Shown one piece after another: positions 14,991 to 22,681 of a stretch of 35,642 nucleotides of DNA. Both the position numbers and the translations under genes were made by a program. This stretch comes from Treponema sp. UBA6852 (GTDB lineage: Bacteria; Spirochaetota; Spirochaetia; Treponematales; Treponemataceae). The stretch covers positions 1 to 35,642 of the forward strand of contig DKDI01000025.1 in the NCBI GenBank assembly GCA_002449305.1, in the 5' to 3' direction. Within the stretch, counting starts at the first letter, position 1; every line of letters begins with the position of its first letter. A model generated the notes under the pieces. The model had not been told where the DNA came from, ran no database searches, and saw nothing but the letters and a program-made list of their open reading frames with translations.

Positions 14991-17057
14991 ATGAAATCTA
15001 TTTGGTATAAAAATCCTGCTGAAAATTTTGGCGAAGCAATTTCTGTTGGAAACGGAAGAATCGGAGCGACTGTTTTTGGCGGAACAGGACACGAAAAAAT
15101 ATATTTAAATGAAGAATCTGTATGGTCTTGCCGCTATTCAGATAGAAATAATAAAAATGCAAAGGATTCTGTAAACGGAATAAGAGCTTTGCTTAATCAA
15201 GGACGCGAGCTTGAAGCTCAGGAACAAGTCTTTGAATGTTTTTCCGGCTCTCCAAGTTCTCAGGCTTCTTATAAAAGCGCAGGAATTGTTTCAATTGATT
15301 TTTACGACGCAGAGCATCAGGGGCTTTTAGGACCGGACTCTGGCGACAAGGGAACTTTTTCTTCATACGATTCTTACAGGCGCGAGCTTGATTTTTCCAG
15401 CGGAATTTGCTCTTCAAGTTTTTCTCTTGAATCTTCCGCGCCAAGCACAGCGGATCTTTCAAACGGAACTAACGGAAGCTATGTTACTTTTACGCGCGAA
15501 TGTTTTGCTTCTGCTTCTTCCGATGTTTTGGTTTATCATATTTCAGCTTCCATGCCAAAAAGCATTTTCCTTAGGCTCAAGATTGAAGGCGAAACTTTTC
15601 CGAAGAAATATAATCTTACAGAAGACACTATTGTAGCTTTGTGCGATTCTGACATTCCTTTTGCGGCGATGGTTACTGCTGTTGCTTGCGGCGGAACAGT
15701 TTTTACTCATGGAGACAATCTGATTGTAGAAAAAGCCGATGATGTTACACTTTACATTGATGTTGAAAGTGCGTACAGAAAAATGCGTTTTAGAAAAAAA
15801 GGCGGAAACAATTTTAGAAATCCGATGGTTTTTGCGTCTAAGTGCGCGGACATTGCATTGAAGAAAGTCTGCTTTGCTTCTGGCACTTCCTACGAAAATT
15901 TAAAGAGTGACCAGACTTTGGAATTTTCTGCATGGAATCAGCGTTCTATTCTTTCCTTGGAAGGCCTTGAAACTGACGGAAAATCAGTTGACGAAATTTG
16001 CCAAGATAAAAAATCCGCAAAATTCCTTGAATGGATTTATTCGAAATATAAGCTTATTTCTAGCTGCAAGGAACAGGCATCTCTTCCTTCTGTGGCAAAC
16101 GGAATTTGGACAGACAAAAAATCCGCAGGAAATTTCAGTTTGCAGGACAAAAGTTTTTACAGATACAGTTCGGGAATTCTTGGACTTGAAAAAATAAATT
16201 TGCCTTTGTTCAAACTTGCAAAAAGAATTTACAAGCGCGGAAAGGCAACAGCAAAAAAAATGTACGGTTGCCCGGGATTTGTTGTGCACAATTCAACTGA
16301 TATTTGGGGCGACACTGTTCCATGTGGCACTGATTTTAGAACTTCGTATTCCTCTCTTGGAGCCTGTGCAATTGCAAAAGCCGCATTGGATTACTATGAA
16401 TACTCTCTTGACCGAAAATTTTTAAAGAGACATTTTTATCTTTTTAAGAAAGCTTGCGATTTTTTTGCGGAATATCTTGTTCCTGTTGATGACAAAAAAT
16501 TCCTTTCGCTTAGTCCTGCTTTTACAAATGGATACGAAACAAGAAGCGGTTCTGTTGCATATATTGCTTTGGAAAATATTTCTGAAAACAAAATTGTAAA
16601 GGAACTTTTTGAAAACACATTAGCGGCAATGAAATATCTTGGATTCAAAAATTCAGAAAAGCTTTTTATAAAGTACAGTTCGATTATGCAGAAAATAAAA
16701 TGCGCGGAAGAAGAAAGTTCTGCGGAAAATACAGCAAGTACTTTTGACAGCTTTCTTTTGGATTCTGCGGATTCAATTATTTCAAGCAAAATTAAAAATG
16801 GCCGTGTGGAAATTTCTTTGCTTTCTAATTTACCATCTGAATGGCAAAGCGGTTCTCTTACAAAAGTTTGCCTTAAAGGAAATATTCTTGCGGACATAAA
16901 ATGGCGCGACGGAAAATTTGAAGATGCCCGGCTTTATACTGAGCAAGGAACTGTCTTTATGAAGGAGTTGACTATTTGTTACGGCGGAAAAAAATACAGC
17001 TCGCAGCTTTCAGACGGTTCGCTTGATATAAGAAACGTTTTGCCAACGACTGTATAA
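14991..17057 (+). CDS. GH95-like protein, probably not a functional fucosidase
   Basis: GH95 enzymes are alpha-L-fucosidases (and some galactosidases). The N-terminal domain matches the family well: GNGRIGATVFGG and YLNEESVWSC. VVHNSTDIWGDTVP in the (alpha/alpha)6 region matches the family's HN-x-D-x-W block. Two features suggest loss of catalysis. First, the SPEN-type block with the catalytic glutamate appears as SLSPAFTNGY. Second, the region that should carry the HRHVSHL and IDGNFG blocks is deleted or diverged, leaving TFDSFLLDSADSI before LLSNLPSEWQSGSL. At 688 residues it is about 100 shorter than usual. There is no signal peptide, so it is likely cytoplasmic. The frame is intact. It may be a binding or regulatory relative, or act on another substrate. 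Confidence 0.7.
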   Translation: MKSIWYKNPAENFGEAISVGNGRIGATVFGGTGHEKIYLNEESVWSCRYSDRNNKNAKDSVNGIRALLNQGRELEAQEQVFECFSGSPSSQASYKSAGIVSIDFYDAEHQGLLGPDSGDKGTFSSYDSYRRELDFSSGICSSSFSLESSAPSTADLSNGTNGSYVTFTRECFASASSDVLVYHISASMPKSIFLRLKIEGETFPKKYNLTEDTIVALCDSDIPFAAMVTAVACGGTVFTHGDNLIVEKADDVTLYIDVESAYRKMRFRKKGGNNFRNPMVFASKCADIALKKVCFASGTSYENLKSDQTLEFSAWNQRSILSLEGLETDGKSVDEICQDKKSAKFLEWIYSKYKLISSCKEQASLPSVANGIWTDKKSAGNFSLQDKSFYRYSSGILGLEKINLPLFKLAKRIYKRGKATAKKMYGCPGFVVHNSTDIWGDTVPCGTDFRTSYSSLGACAIAKAALDYYEYSLDRKFLKRHFYLFKKACDFFAEYLVPVDDKKFLSLSPAFTNGYETRSGSVAYIALENISENKIVKELFENTLAAMKYLGFKNSEKLFIKYSSIMQKIKCAEEESSAENTASTFDSFLLDSADSIISSKIKNGRVEISLLSNLPSEWQSGSLTKVCLKGNILADIKWRDGKFEDARLYTEQGTVFMKELTICYGGKKYSSQLSDGSLDIRNVLPTTV

Positions 17058-17062
17058 TCTAT

Positions 17063-17091
17063 TTGCATAAAGTTTCCCCTTGTGATATGAT
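17063..17091 (+). promoter_or_regulatory. pyrBI promoter
   Basis: TTGCAT (17063-17068) and TATGAT (17086-17091) are 17 bp apart. The leader is under 20 nt and contains a strong AGGGGG ribosome binding site, so there is no space for the attenuator found upstream of enteric pyrBI. Confidence 0.7.
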
Positions 17092-17114
17092 AGCGAAAAT
17101 TTCAGGGGGCTTGA

Positions 17115-18038
17115 ATGTTAAAAGGAAGACATCTTATTGAACCGGCGGATTTGACCGTCAGTGAAATTGATGAAATTTGTTCTTTGGCAGAACAGATGAT
17201 TGTAGATCCAGCTTCTTTTCAGGATGTGTGTCGCGGGAAAATTCTTGCGACACTTTTTTTTGAGCCGAGCACAAGAACTAGGCTTTCTTTTGAAGCTGCG
17301 ATGCTTCATTTAGGTGGAACTGTCGAAGGCTTTGCTGATGCGAGCTACACTTCTTCTACAAAAGGCGAAACTTTGGCAGACACAATAAGAGTTGTAAGTT
17401 CCTATGTTGATGTTATTGCGATGCGTTCTCCAAAAGAAGGCGCAGCATTGCTTGCTTCAAGATACAGCCCTGTTCCTGTAATCAATGCGGGCGACGGCGG
17501 ACATTCTCATCCAACGCAAACTCTTACAGACCTTGTTACAATCCGTGCGCTTCAAGGCGGATTTGAAGGACATACGATTGGCTTTTGCGGAGATTTGAAA
17601 TTCGGAAGAACAGTACATTCTCTTACTCAGGCAATGAGCCGCTACAAGAATAACAAATTTGTTTTTATCAGCCCGGAAGAATTGAAAATTCCTTCTTACA
17701 TAACAGAAGATTTGCTTAAGCCTGCCGGAATAGAATTTGAAACTGCTGAACGTTTGGAAGATGTTATTGGCGAGCTTGATATTCTTTACATGACTCGTGT
17801 TCAAAAAGAAAGATTTTTTAACGAGCAGGATTATATCCGCCTTAAAGACAGTTATATTCTGAACAAAGAAAAAATGAAACTTGCAAAACAGGACATGATA
17901 GTTCTTCACCCTCTTCCACGTGTAAACGAAATTGCTCCGGAAGTAGATGATGATCCGCGCGCTGCTTATTTTAAGCAAGTGAAATACGGAATGTTTGCGC
18001 GCATGGCTCTTATTGCAAAACTTACAGGAGCGCTCTAA
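17115..18038 (+). CDS. pyrB: Aspartate carbamoyltransferase catalytic subunit
   Basis: PyrB condenses carbamoyl phosphate with aspartate, the committed step of pyrimidine synthesis. The 307-residue protein has the carbamoyl-phosphate loop FFEPSTRTRLSFEAA (about residues 50-64), STKGETLADT, GDGGHSHPTQTLTDL, GDLKFGRTVHSL and the aspartate-binding HPLPRVNEI. It is followed by pyrI, whose ATG uses the last base of the pyrB stop codon, so the two subunits are probably made together and assemble into the allosteric holoenzyme. No other pyr gene is in the window. Confidence 0.96.
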   Translation: MLKGRHLIEPADLTVSEIDEICSLAEQMIVDPASFQDVCRGKILATLFFEPSTRTRLSFEAAMLHLGGTVEGFADASYTSSTKGETLADTIRVVSSYVDVIAMRSPKEGAALLASRYSPVPVINAGDGGHSHPTQTLTDLVTIRALQGGFEGHTIGFCGDLKFGRTVHSLTQAMSRYKNNKFVFISPEELKIPSYITEDLLKPAGIEFETAERLEDVIGELDILYMTRVQKERFFNEQDYIRLKDSYILNKEKMKLAKQDMIVLHPLPRVNEIAPEVDDDPRAAYFKQVKYGMFARMALIAKLTGAL

Positions 18039-18475
18039 TGATTAATATTGCTGAAATTAAAAACGGACTTGTAATCGACCATATTCAGGCTGGAACTGGC
18101 TGGAAAGTTTTCAAGTGGCTTGGCTTGGACAAAGTGAGTTTTTCCACCGCATTGATTATGAATGCCTCTTCTAAAAAAACAGGCAAGAAAGACATAATAA
18201 AAATCGACAACATTATAAATATAGATTACAGCGTTCTTGGCTTTATAGATTCCAACATAACTGTAAATGTAATTCAGGATTCAAAGATAACAAGAAAAAT
18301 AAAAATGGAACTTCCTGAAAAAATTGAAAATGTGATTGAATGTAAAAACCCTCGTTGCATTACAATTACAGAACACTATGTTCCGCAGGAATTTAAACTC
18401 GTCAACAGAGAAAAGAAAGAGTACCGATGCGTTTATTGCGATGCTCTCCATAAGGGAACTCTTTCAGTTGAGTGA
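18038..18475 (+). CDS. pyrI: Aspartate carbamoyltransferase regulatory subunit
   Basis: PyrI binds CTP, ATP and UTP and gives feedback control of PyrB. The 145-residue protein is of normal length. It has the N-terminal nucleotide-binding domain (KNGLVIDHIQAGTGWKVF) and the C-terminal zinc domain with all four cysteines, in ECKNPRCI and YRCVYCD, that hold the contact with PyrB. It overlaps pyrB by one base. Confidence 0.95.
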   Translation: MINIAEIKNGLVIDHIQAGTGWKVFKWLGLDKVSFSTALIMNASSKKTGKKDIIKIDNIINIDYSVLGFIDSNITVNVIQDSKITRKIKMELPEKIENVIECKNPRCITITEHYVPQEFKLVNREKKEYRCVYCDALHKGTLSVE

Positions 18476-18520
18476 TTTTTCTGCTAACTTTCCCACACTG
18501 AAGTTAATTGATATTCAATA

Positions 18521-18633
18521 AGTTCTAAATGTTATAGAGTTGTCCAACAAGTTTAAAATGTTATTCCCGTACCTTGATACGGGAATCTTTTTTTGCTACA
18601 CACAAATTTCCGTGTTGTAGCACGGCAATGACA
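18521..18633 (+). repeat. Dispersed GTCATT...AATGAC element, copy 4 with left flank
   Basis: The core begins TGTTATTCCCGTACCTTGAT at 18559 and ends CACGGCAATGACA at 18633. The 38 bp before it (TAAGTTCTAAATG..GTTGTCCAACAAGTTTA) also recur at about 27645-27674 and partly at 1057-1070, so the unit extends past the core. It sits between the convergent pyrI and bioB genes. Confidence 0.7.
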
Positions 18634-18638
18634 ACTTT

Positions 18639-19616
18639 TTAACTTTCGATTTTGTAGCCGAGTTTTTTCAGCATTGAAATATCTTCGTCATTGGTTGAGC
18701 CGGGCGTTGTTAAAAAATCTCCGGAAATGAGCGCGTTTGCTCCTGCTAAAAATGCATCTTCTCCGTTGTTGCCCAAGCTTTTTCTTCCGGCGGCGCATCG
18801 TATTGTCTGGCTTGGCATTATAAATCTGAAAACTGAAATTGTTCTTAACGCTTCTTCCTGCGAAATTTTTTCAGCGTTTTCAAGCGGAGTTCCTTTTATC
18901 GGAGTTAAAATATTTATTGGAACAGACTGAACTTTAAGCTCTCGAAGTTCAAGCGCAAGATCGATTCTGTCTTCCCTTGATTCTCCCAGTCCGATTATTC
19001 CGCCGCTGCAAATTTCAAGTCCTGCTTTTTTTGCATTTAAAATTGTCTGAATTCTGTCGTTGTAAGAATGCGTTGTGCAGATGTTTGCAAAATAATTTTT
19101 TCCGGTTTCAATGTTGTGGTGGTAGCGTTCAACTCCGGCAAGCTTCAGTTTCTGCATTTGCTCAAAAGAAAGAATTCCAAGCGAAGCGCAAAGTTTGATT
19201 TTGTCTTTGAGTTTTTCTTTTATCGCCTGGAAATTTTCTATTGCGGTTTCAAAATCTTTTCCTGAAAGTCCGCGCCCCGAAGTTACAAGTGAAATTCTTG
19301 AAACGTGATTTTCCAATGCACGCTCGCAGATTTTTATTGATTCTTGTGGCTGAATGACTGGAGTTGCTTGGCATGAAGTTTTCCAGTGTACGGACTGGGC
19401 GCAATATTTGCAGTTTTCTCCGCATTTGCCCATCTTTGCATTTATAATGGAACAGACGCTGCTTGAGTTTGTGCAGCAATTTTTTCTGATTCTGTCTGCC
19501 GCTTCAAAAAGTTCAGATGCTTGTTCTATTTGGTAAAGTTGAACGGCTTCTTCTTTTGTAACTTTGTGATTTTCGTTTATAATTGCGCTTTCCAATTCTT
19601 GTAAAAAATTATTCAT
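18639..19616 (-). CDS. bioB: Biotin synthase
   Basis: BioB is a radical-SAM enzyme that inserts sulfur into dethiobiotin to make biotin. The 325-residue protein has the radical-SAM cluster motif CGENCKYC (cysteines 65, 69 and 72) followed by AQS. Other conserved parts are SLVTSGRG, CASLGILS, the YHHNIET segment, CSGGIIGLGESREDR, PINILTPIKGTPLEN and the C-terminal GRKSLG and FLTTPGSTNDED. It overlaps the upstream ecfT gene by 8 bp, so it is expressed with the biotin transporter. No bioF, bioA or bioD is present, which suggests that its substrate is imported or made by genes elsewhere. Confidence 0.95.
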   Translation of the reverse strand: MNNFLQELESAIINENHKVTKEEAVQLYQIEQASELFEAADRIRKNCCTNSSSVCSIINAKMGKCGENCKYCAQSVHWKTSCQATPVIQPQESIKICERALENHVSRISLVTSGRGLSGKDFETAIENFQAIKEKLKDKIKLCASLGILSFEQMQKLKLAGVERYHHNIETGKNYFANICTTHSYNDRIQTILNAKKAGLEICSGGIIGLGESREDRIDLALELRELKVQSVPINILTPIKGTPLENAEKISQEEALRTISVFRFIMPSQTIRCAAGRKSLGNNGEDAFLAGANALISGDFLTTPGSTNDEDISMLKKLGYKIES

Positions 19617-20298
19617 TTGAAATTTTGCTCCTGTTTAAAACTGCCATTCTTTTTGTTTCCGCATTGTAAAGAAGACAGGAAAAAAATGTTGAAAATTTTT
19701 GTATTAAAATTTCTGTTTTCCATTTTGAATTTTTCTGTGTCCGCGCTTTTACCGCAAGCTCCACTTTGTTCCAAGTTTCAAAAATTTCTGGAATGAAATT
19801 TATTGCAAGCGAAATTGTGAGCGCAGGATTCCATTTTTTTACAGGCGGAATTATTTTTGAAATTCCTTCTTGAATAACTTCTAGCGCGTTTTGTATTTGC
19901 AACGGTGAAGTTGTTTCAAAAATAACTTGGGCTGCAAGCGATGTTATAAAAAATCTGACTGTATACAAAATTCCGTAGGCAAGCGAATCTTTATCCAGCC
20001 AGAACGGAATGTGAATCAGTTTTACCAAAGTTACAAATCCGCCGATTACAAAAACAAATTTCAACTGTCTTATAGAATTCCATTTTGCGCCGGAAAGAAA
20101 AAAAAGCGTTAGGCTTGCAAAAAAGCACCCGGAAATTTTTATAACAATCTTCCAAGAAAAAAGTTCATCCCAAGAAATAGACATTCCGCCGCTGTAAGTA
20201 AAAATGCACAGCACAAAAAGAAATGAAAGTTTTGCAATTGAAGGAATTTTGTGCAAAACGGAATTTCCTTTTCGATAAGCGAACAAACTTAAAGCCAT
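19609..20298 (-). CDS. bioN: ECF transporter transmembrane (T) protein, BioN-like
   Basis: The T component couples the ATPase to the substrate-binding BioY protein. The 229-residue protein has about four or five hydrophobic segments (beginning IAKLSFLFVLCIFTYSGG) and a cytoplasmic coupling helix with the Ala-Arg signature in AVKARTQKN near the C-terminus. The chosen ATG at 20298 has AAAGGA about 6 nt upstream and overlaps the ecfA stop by 10 bp. An upstream ATG at 20349 opens the same frame but would sit deep inside ecfA and lacks a ribosome binding site. Biotin specificity is inferred from its neighbours bioY and bioB. Confidence 0.85.
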   Translation of the reverse strand: MALSLFAYRKGNSVLHKIPSIAKLSFLFVLCIFTYSGGMSISWDELFSWKIVIKISGCFFASLTLFFLSGAKWNSIRQLKFVFVIGGFVTLVKLIHIPFWLDKDSLAYGILYTVRFFITSLAAQVIFETTSPLQIQNALEVIQEGISKIIPPVKKWNPALTISLAINFIPEIFETWNKVELAVKARTQKNSKWKTEILIQKFSTFFSCLLYNAETKRMAVLNRSKISNE

Positions 20299-21005
20299 AA
20301 TAAATCCTTTAGACTTGAATATTGCGCGATTGGATTTTTTATGCTCCACTGCTCAAGATTTTGCGACAAGCCGTCCTGCGGTGAACCGTTAAATCTAATT
20401 TTTCCTTTATCTAAAACAATGAATCGATCTGCAAGCGCAAGAATTTTTTCAAGCTCGTGAGTCAGCACGATAATTGTTTTCTTTTCTTCTTTTAATTTTT
20501 TTAGAATTATGCAGACTTGCTTTACGCCAGGCCAGTCTAAGTTTGCAAACGGCTCATCAAAAATTATAACGCTTCTGTTGATTGCAAGAATTCCTGCAAC
20601 TGCAAGCCTCCGTTTTTCTCCGCCAGATAAACTTCTTGCATAGGCATTTTTTTTGTGGAGAAGTCTAACTTGCTCAAGCGAAGATTCAACGCATTGCTTG
20701 AGTTCAACTTTTTTCAGTCCGTAATTTTTTGCGCCGAATGAAACATCTTCTTCTGGAGTTTCGCCTAAAATCTGCGAATCGGCATCTTGAAAAACAAGCC
20801 CTGCGGAATTTCCAAATAAGTCAATTGTTCCGATAGTCGGCTCGTCAAGTCCTGCAATCAGCGACATTAGAACGCTTTTCCCTGAACCGTTTGAGCCTGC
20901 GATTACACAGAATTCTCCCTGTTCAATTGAAAATGAAATATTTTCAAGCGCTTTTGTTTTGTCTGGAAATATTTTTGAAACGTTTTTTATTTCGAGAGCT
21001 TTCAT
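20289..21005 (-). CDS. bioM: ECF transporter ATPase, BioM-like
   Basis: This is the ATP-hydrolysing subunit of the biotin ECF importer. The 238-residue protein has Walker A GSNGSGKS (about residues 37-44), the Q-loop VFQDADSQ, the signature SLSGGEKRR, Walker B VIIFDEPFANLD and the switch histidine in LTHELE, all intact. It lies 3 nt downstream of bioY and overlaps bioN. There is only one ATPase gene, so the transporter probably uses a homodimer. Confidence 0.9.
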   Translation of the reverse strand: MKALEIKNVSKIFPDKTKALENISFSIEQGEFCVIAGSNGSGKSVLMSLIAGLDEPTIGTIDLFGNSAGLVFQDADSQILGETPEEDVSFGAKNYGLKKVELKQCVESSLEQVRLLHKKNAYARSLSGGEKRRLAVAGILAINRSVIIFDEPFANLDWPGVKQVCIILKKLKEEKKTIIVLTHELEKILALADRFIVLDKGKIRFNGSPQDGLSQNLEQWSIKNPIAQYSSLKDLLWL

Positions 21006-21008
21006 TTT

Positions 21009-21581
21009 TTATGAATGTGTGTAGCGGAAAATTACCGGGCGGAATTTGTAAGTGAGTGGAACCATTAAAATTATTTTTATGATGTTGCCCGGAATAAACG
21101 GAATCAAAACTGTTGTCAAAGTTGTTTCAAGTCCGCTTTGTGTTACGTGCATGAATCCAAGAATTCCGCCTGCAAAAATAATTACAGTCGCAGCAATTGC
21201 CGCAAGCGATATAACAATCAACGATTTTATTTTTGAGTGTTCTTTTTTATTTGAAAGGAAAATCGCAAGAATCAGTCCGCCTGCAAAAGCTCCGATTGCA
21301 TAGGAAAAAAGAAATCCGCCGGTTGGTCCTGAAATCAAATGCTGGATTCCACCCTTGCCGGAAAAAACAGGCAGTCCCAAGCTTCCGAGAATTAAAAAAA
21401 TTACAACGGACAAAGCTCCGTAAACAGGACCGAGCAGCATCCCGGAAAGCATACACATCATGTCTTGGATGATAATTGGAATGCCAACCGGCAATGGAAT
21501 TTGTATAAAGCATGAGGCGGAAATAAGAGCTGCAAATAAAGCCGTAAGAATAATGTTTGTTCCTGATTTTTGTGATTCCAT
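21009..21581 (-). CDS. bioY: BioY biotin-binding S component
   Basis: BioY is the membrane protein that captures biotin for the ECF importer. The 190-residue, six-helix protein has the family motifs: IPLPVGIPIIIQDM early in the sequence, LGPVYGALSVVIFLILGSLGLPVFSG split by short loops, and GPTGGFLFSYAIGAF. It is the first gene of the bioY-bioM-bioN-bioB unit. ATG 21581 has an AAAAGG ribosome binding site 6 nt upstream. A BirA-type operator lies at 21595-21627. Whether it also carries dethiobiotin is untested but plausible given bioB. Confidence 0.93.
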   Translation of the reverse strand: MESQKSGTNIILTALFAALISASCFIQIPLPVGIPIIIQDMMCMLSGMLLGPVYGALSVVIFLILGSLGLPVFSGKGGIQHLISGPTGGFLFSYAIGAFAGGLILAIFLSNKKEHSKIKSLIVISLAAIAATVIIFAGGILGFMHVTQSGLETTLTTVLIPFIPGNIIKIILMVPLTYKFRPVIFRYTHS

Positions 21582-21594
21582 AATTTACCTTTTT

Positions 21595-21645
21595 TTCGTT
21601 ACCCAAGTTTTTTATTAGGTTAACTAAATATATGCTTGTAGTCAA
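21595..21645 (-). promoter_or_regulatory. bioY promoter with BirA operator
   Basis: On the minus strand TTGACT (21640-21645) is followed 17 bp later by TAACCT (21617-21622). The operator TTAGTTAACC, N14, GGTAACGAA spans 21595-21627 and covers the -10 region. Its halves and spacing match the site at birA, which supports biotin-dependent repression by BirA. Confidence 0.8.
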
Positions 21646-21699
21646 GGCATAGTTTTTCAATATTTATCTCTTTTGTTCTTGGTTCAGAAAAATAAATTT

Positions 21700-22641
21700 T
21701 TACTTTATAAAAGTATCTTGACCGGGAATTAAAATGCGTTTTTGATTTTTTGATTCTAGCAATGCAAAGCCAAATGCGTTTATTCCTTTGAATGTGTAAA
21801 TGTTTTTGTCGGATTCAAGGCGAATTTTTTTTCCGTTGTCAAAGCAAAGCTTGTTCCATTCACAAACGAGAGAAGAATTTTCTTGCTGCAATTCTTCTTC
21901 CGCGGATTTAAACTCTTTTAAAAATGCAGAAAGAAATTCCTTGCGTGAAAACTTTGCATCTGATTTTACTGCGCAGTCTGTGTTTGGAATTTTTGGGCAC
22001 GAAGTTAAATTTATTCCGATTCCTATGTTTAGCCAGTTGCATTTTCCGCCGGTTGCAGAAAGCTCATCAAGAATACCGCCGACTTTTCCGTTTTCGCTCC
22101 AGATGTCGTTCGGCCACCTTGCGTAGAATTTTTTTCCTGTCATTTTAGTTAAAGTTTTTACGATTGCAATTTGTGCTGCCATTGTTGCGCGGTGTGAATA
22201 GGACACGGCGATTCCGCTTCTTGTAATTAGTGTGCAGGCGAGACTTCCTTTTGTTGTTGTCCATTTGTGGCTTGAATGCCCCTGCCCTTTTGTCTGCTTG
22301 TCCGCGGTTATGATTTCCATTTTCTTGCTGAAAGAATTTTCCTGCGCAATTTTTCTTGCTTCTGTCATCGTGGATTCAGTTTCCGGAAAATGAAAGAAAA
22401 GCTCTTCTTCTGCGCCGAATTCCCAAGGAAACAAACTGTCCTTTAAATCTTTTTCAAGAAAATATCCTGCGCGAGTTGAAGAAATTCCGTAGCCGGAAAG
22501 TTGCAATGATTGAATCGCTTTCCAAACTGAAACTCTGGAAATACCAGCGAGCTTTGCGGCTTCTTCCCCGGAAACAGGAAGCTTTGCTTCCCGCAGAATT
22601 TTTAAGACTACATATTTTGTTGAAAGATTTTTGTTACCCAT
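21700..22641 (-). CDS. birA: Bifunctional biotin protein ligase and biotin repressor
   Basis: BirA makes biotinyl-5'-AMP, attaches biotin to carboxylases, and when ligand-bound dimerises to repress biotin genes. The 313-residue protein has an N-terminal winged helix (about residues 5-60, GISRVSVWKAIQSLQ) and the ligase domain: ETESTMTEA, ARWPNDIW, KVGGILDEL and NIGIGINL. The biotinyl-AMP loop, usually GRGRRGRKW, reads KGQGHSSHKW, so all three loop arginines are replaced. The ATG at 22641 has no ribosome binding site and lies inside its own operator. The C-terminal domain is present. The DNA-binding half and the matching operators support a regulatory role. Confidence 0.92.
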   Translation of the reverse strand: MGNKNLSTKYVVLKILREAKLPVSGEEAAKLAGISRVSVWKAIQSLQLSGYGISSTRAGYFLEKDLKDSLFPWEFGAEEELFFHFPETESTMTEARKIAQENSFSKKMEIITADKQTKGQGHSSHKWTTTKGSLACTLITRSGIAVSYSHRATMAAQIAIVKTLTKMTGKKFYARWPNDIWSENGKVGGILDELSATGGKCNWLNIGIGINLTSCPKIPNTDCAVKSDAKFSRKEFLSAFLKEFKSAEEELQQENSSLVCEWNKLCFDNGKKIRLESDKNIYTFKGINAFGFALLESKNQKRILIPGQDTFIK

Positions 22642-22681
22642 TTGTATTTATAGGTTAACAAAAAAATATTACTGCGGTCAA
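22630..22681 (-). promoter_or_regulatory. birA promoter and BirA operator overlapping the start codon
   Basis: The operator TTTGTTAACC, N14, GGTAACAAA spans 22630-22662. One half-site is codons 2-4 of birA. TTGACC (22676-22681) lies 17-18 bp upstream of TTAACC/TAACCT in the other half-site, predicting initiation within a few bases of the ATG. This supports autoregulation. Confidence 0.75.

Noticed and set aside
16436..16897. 153-residue frame antisense to the GH95-like gene
   Set aside because: Considered because the GH95 gene is degenerate, but codon usage and similarity favour the plus strand, and the antisense translation has no domain.
17058..17114. Attenuator or UTP-sensing leader for pyrBI
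   Set aside because: The predicted leader is under 20 nt, with no hairpin or leader peptide.
17457..17978. 173-residue frame antisense to pyrB
   Set aside because: It is fully inside pyrB with no recognisable motif or ribosome binding site.
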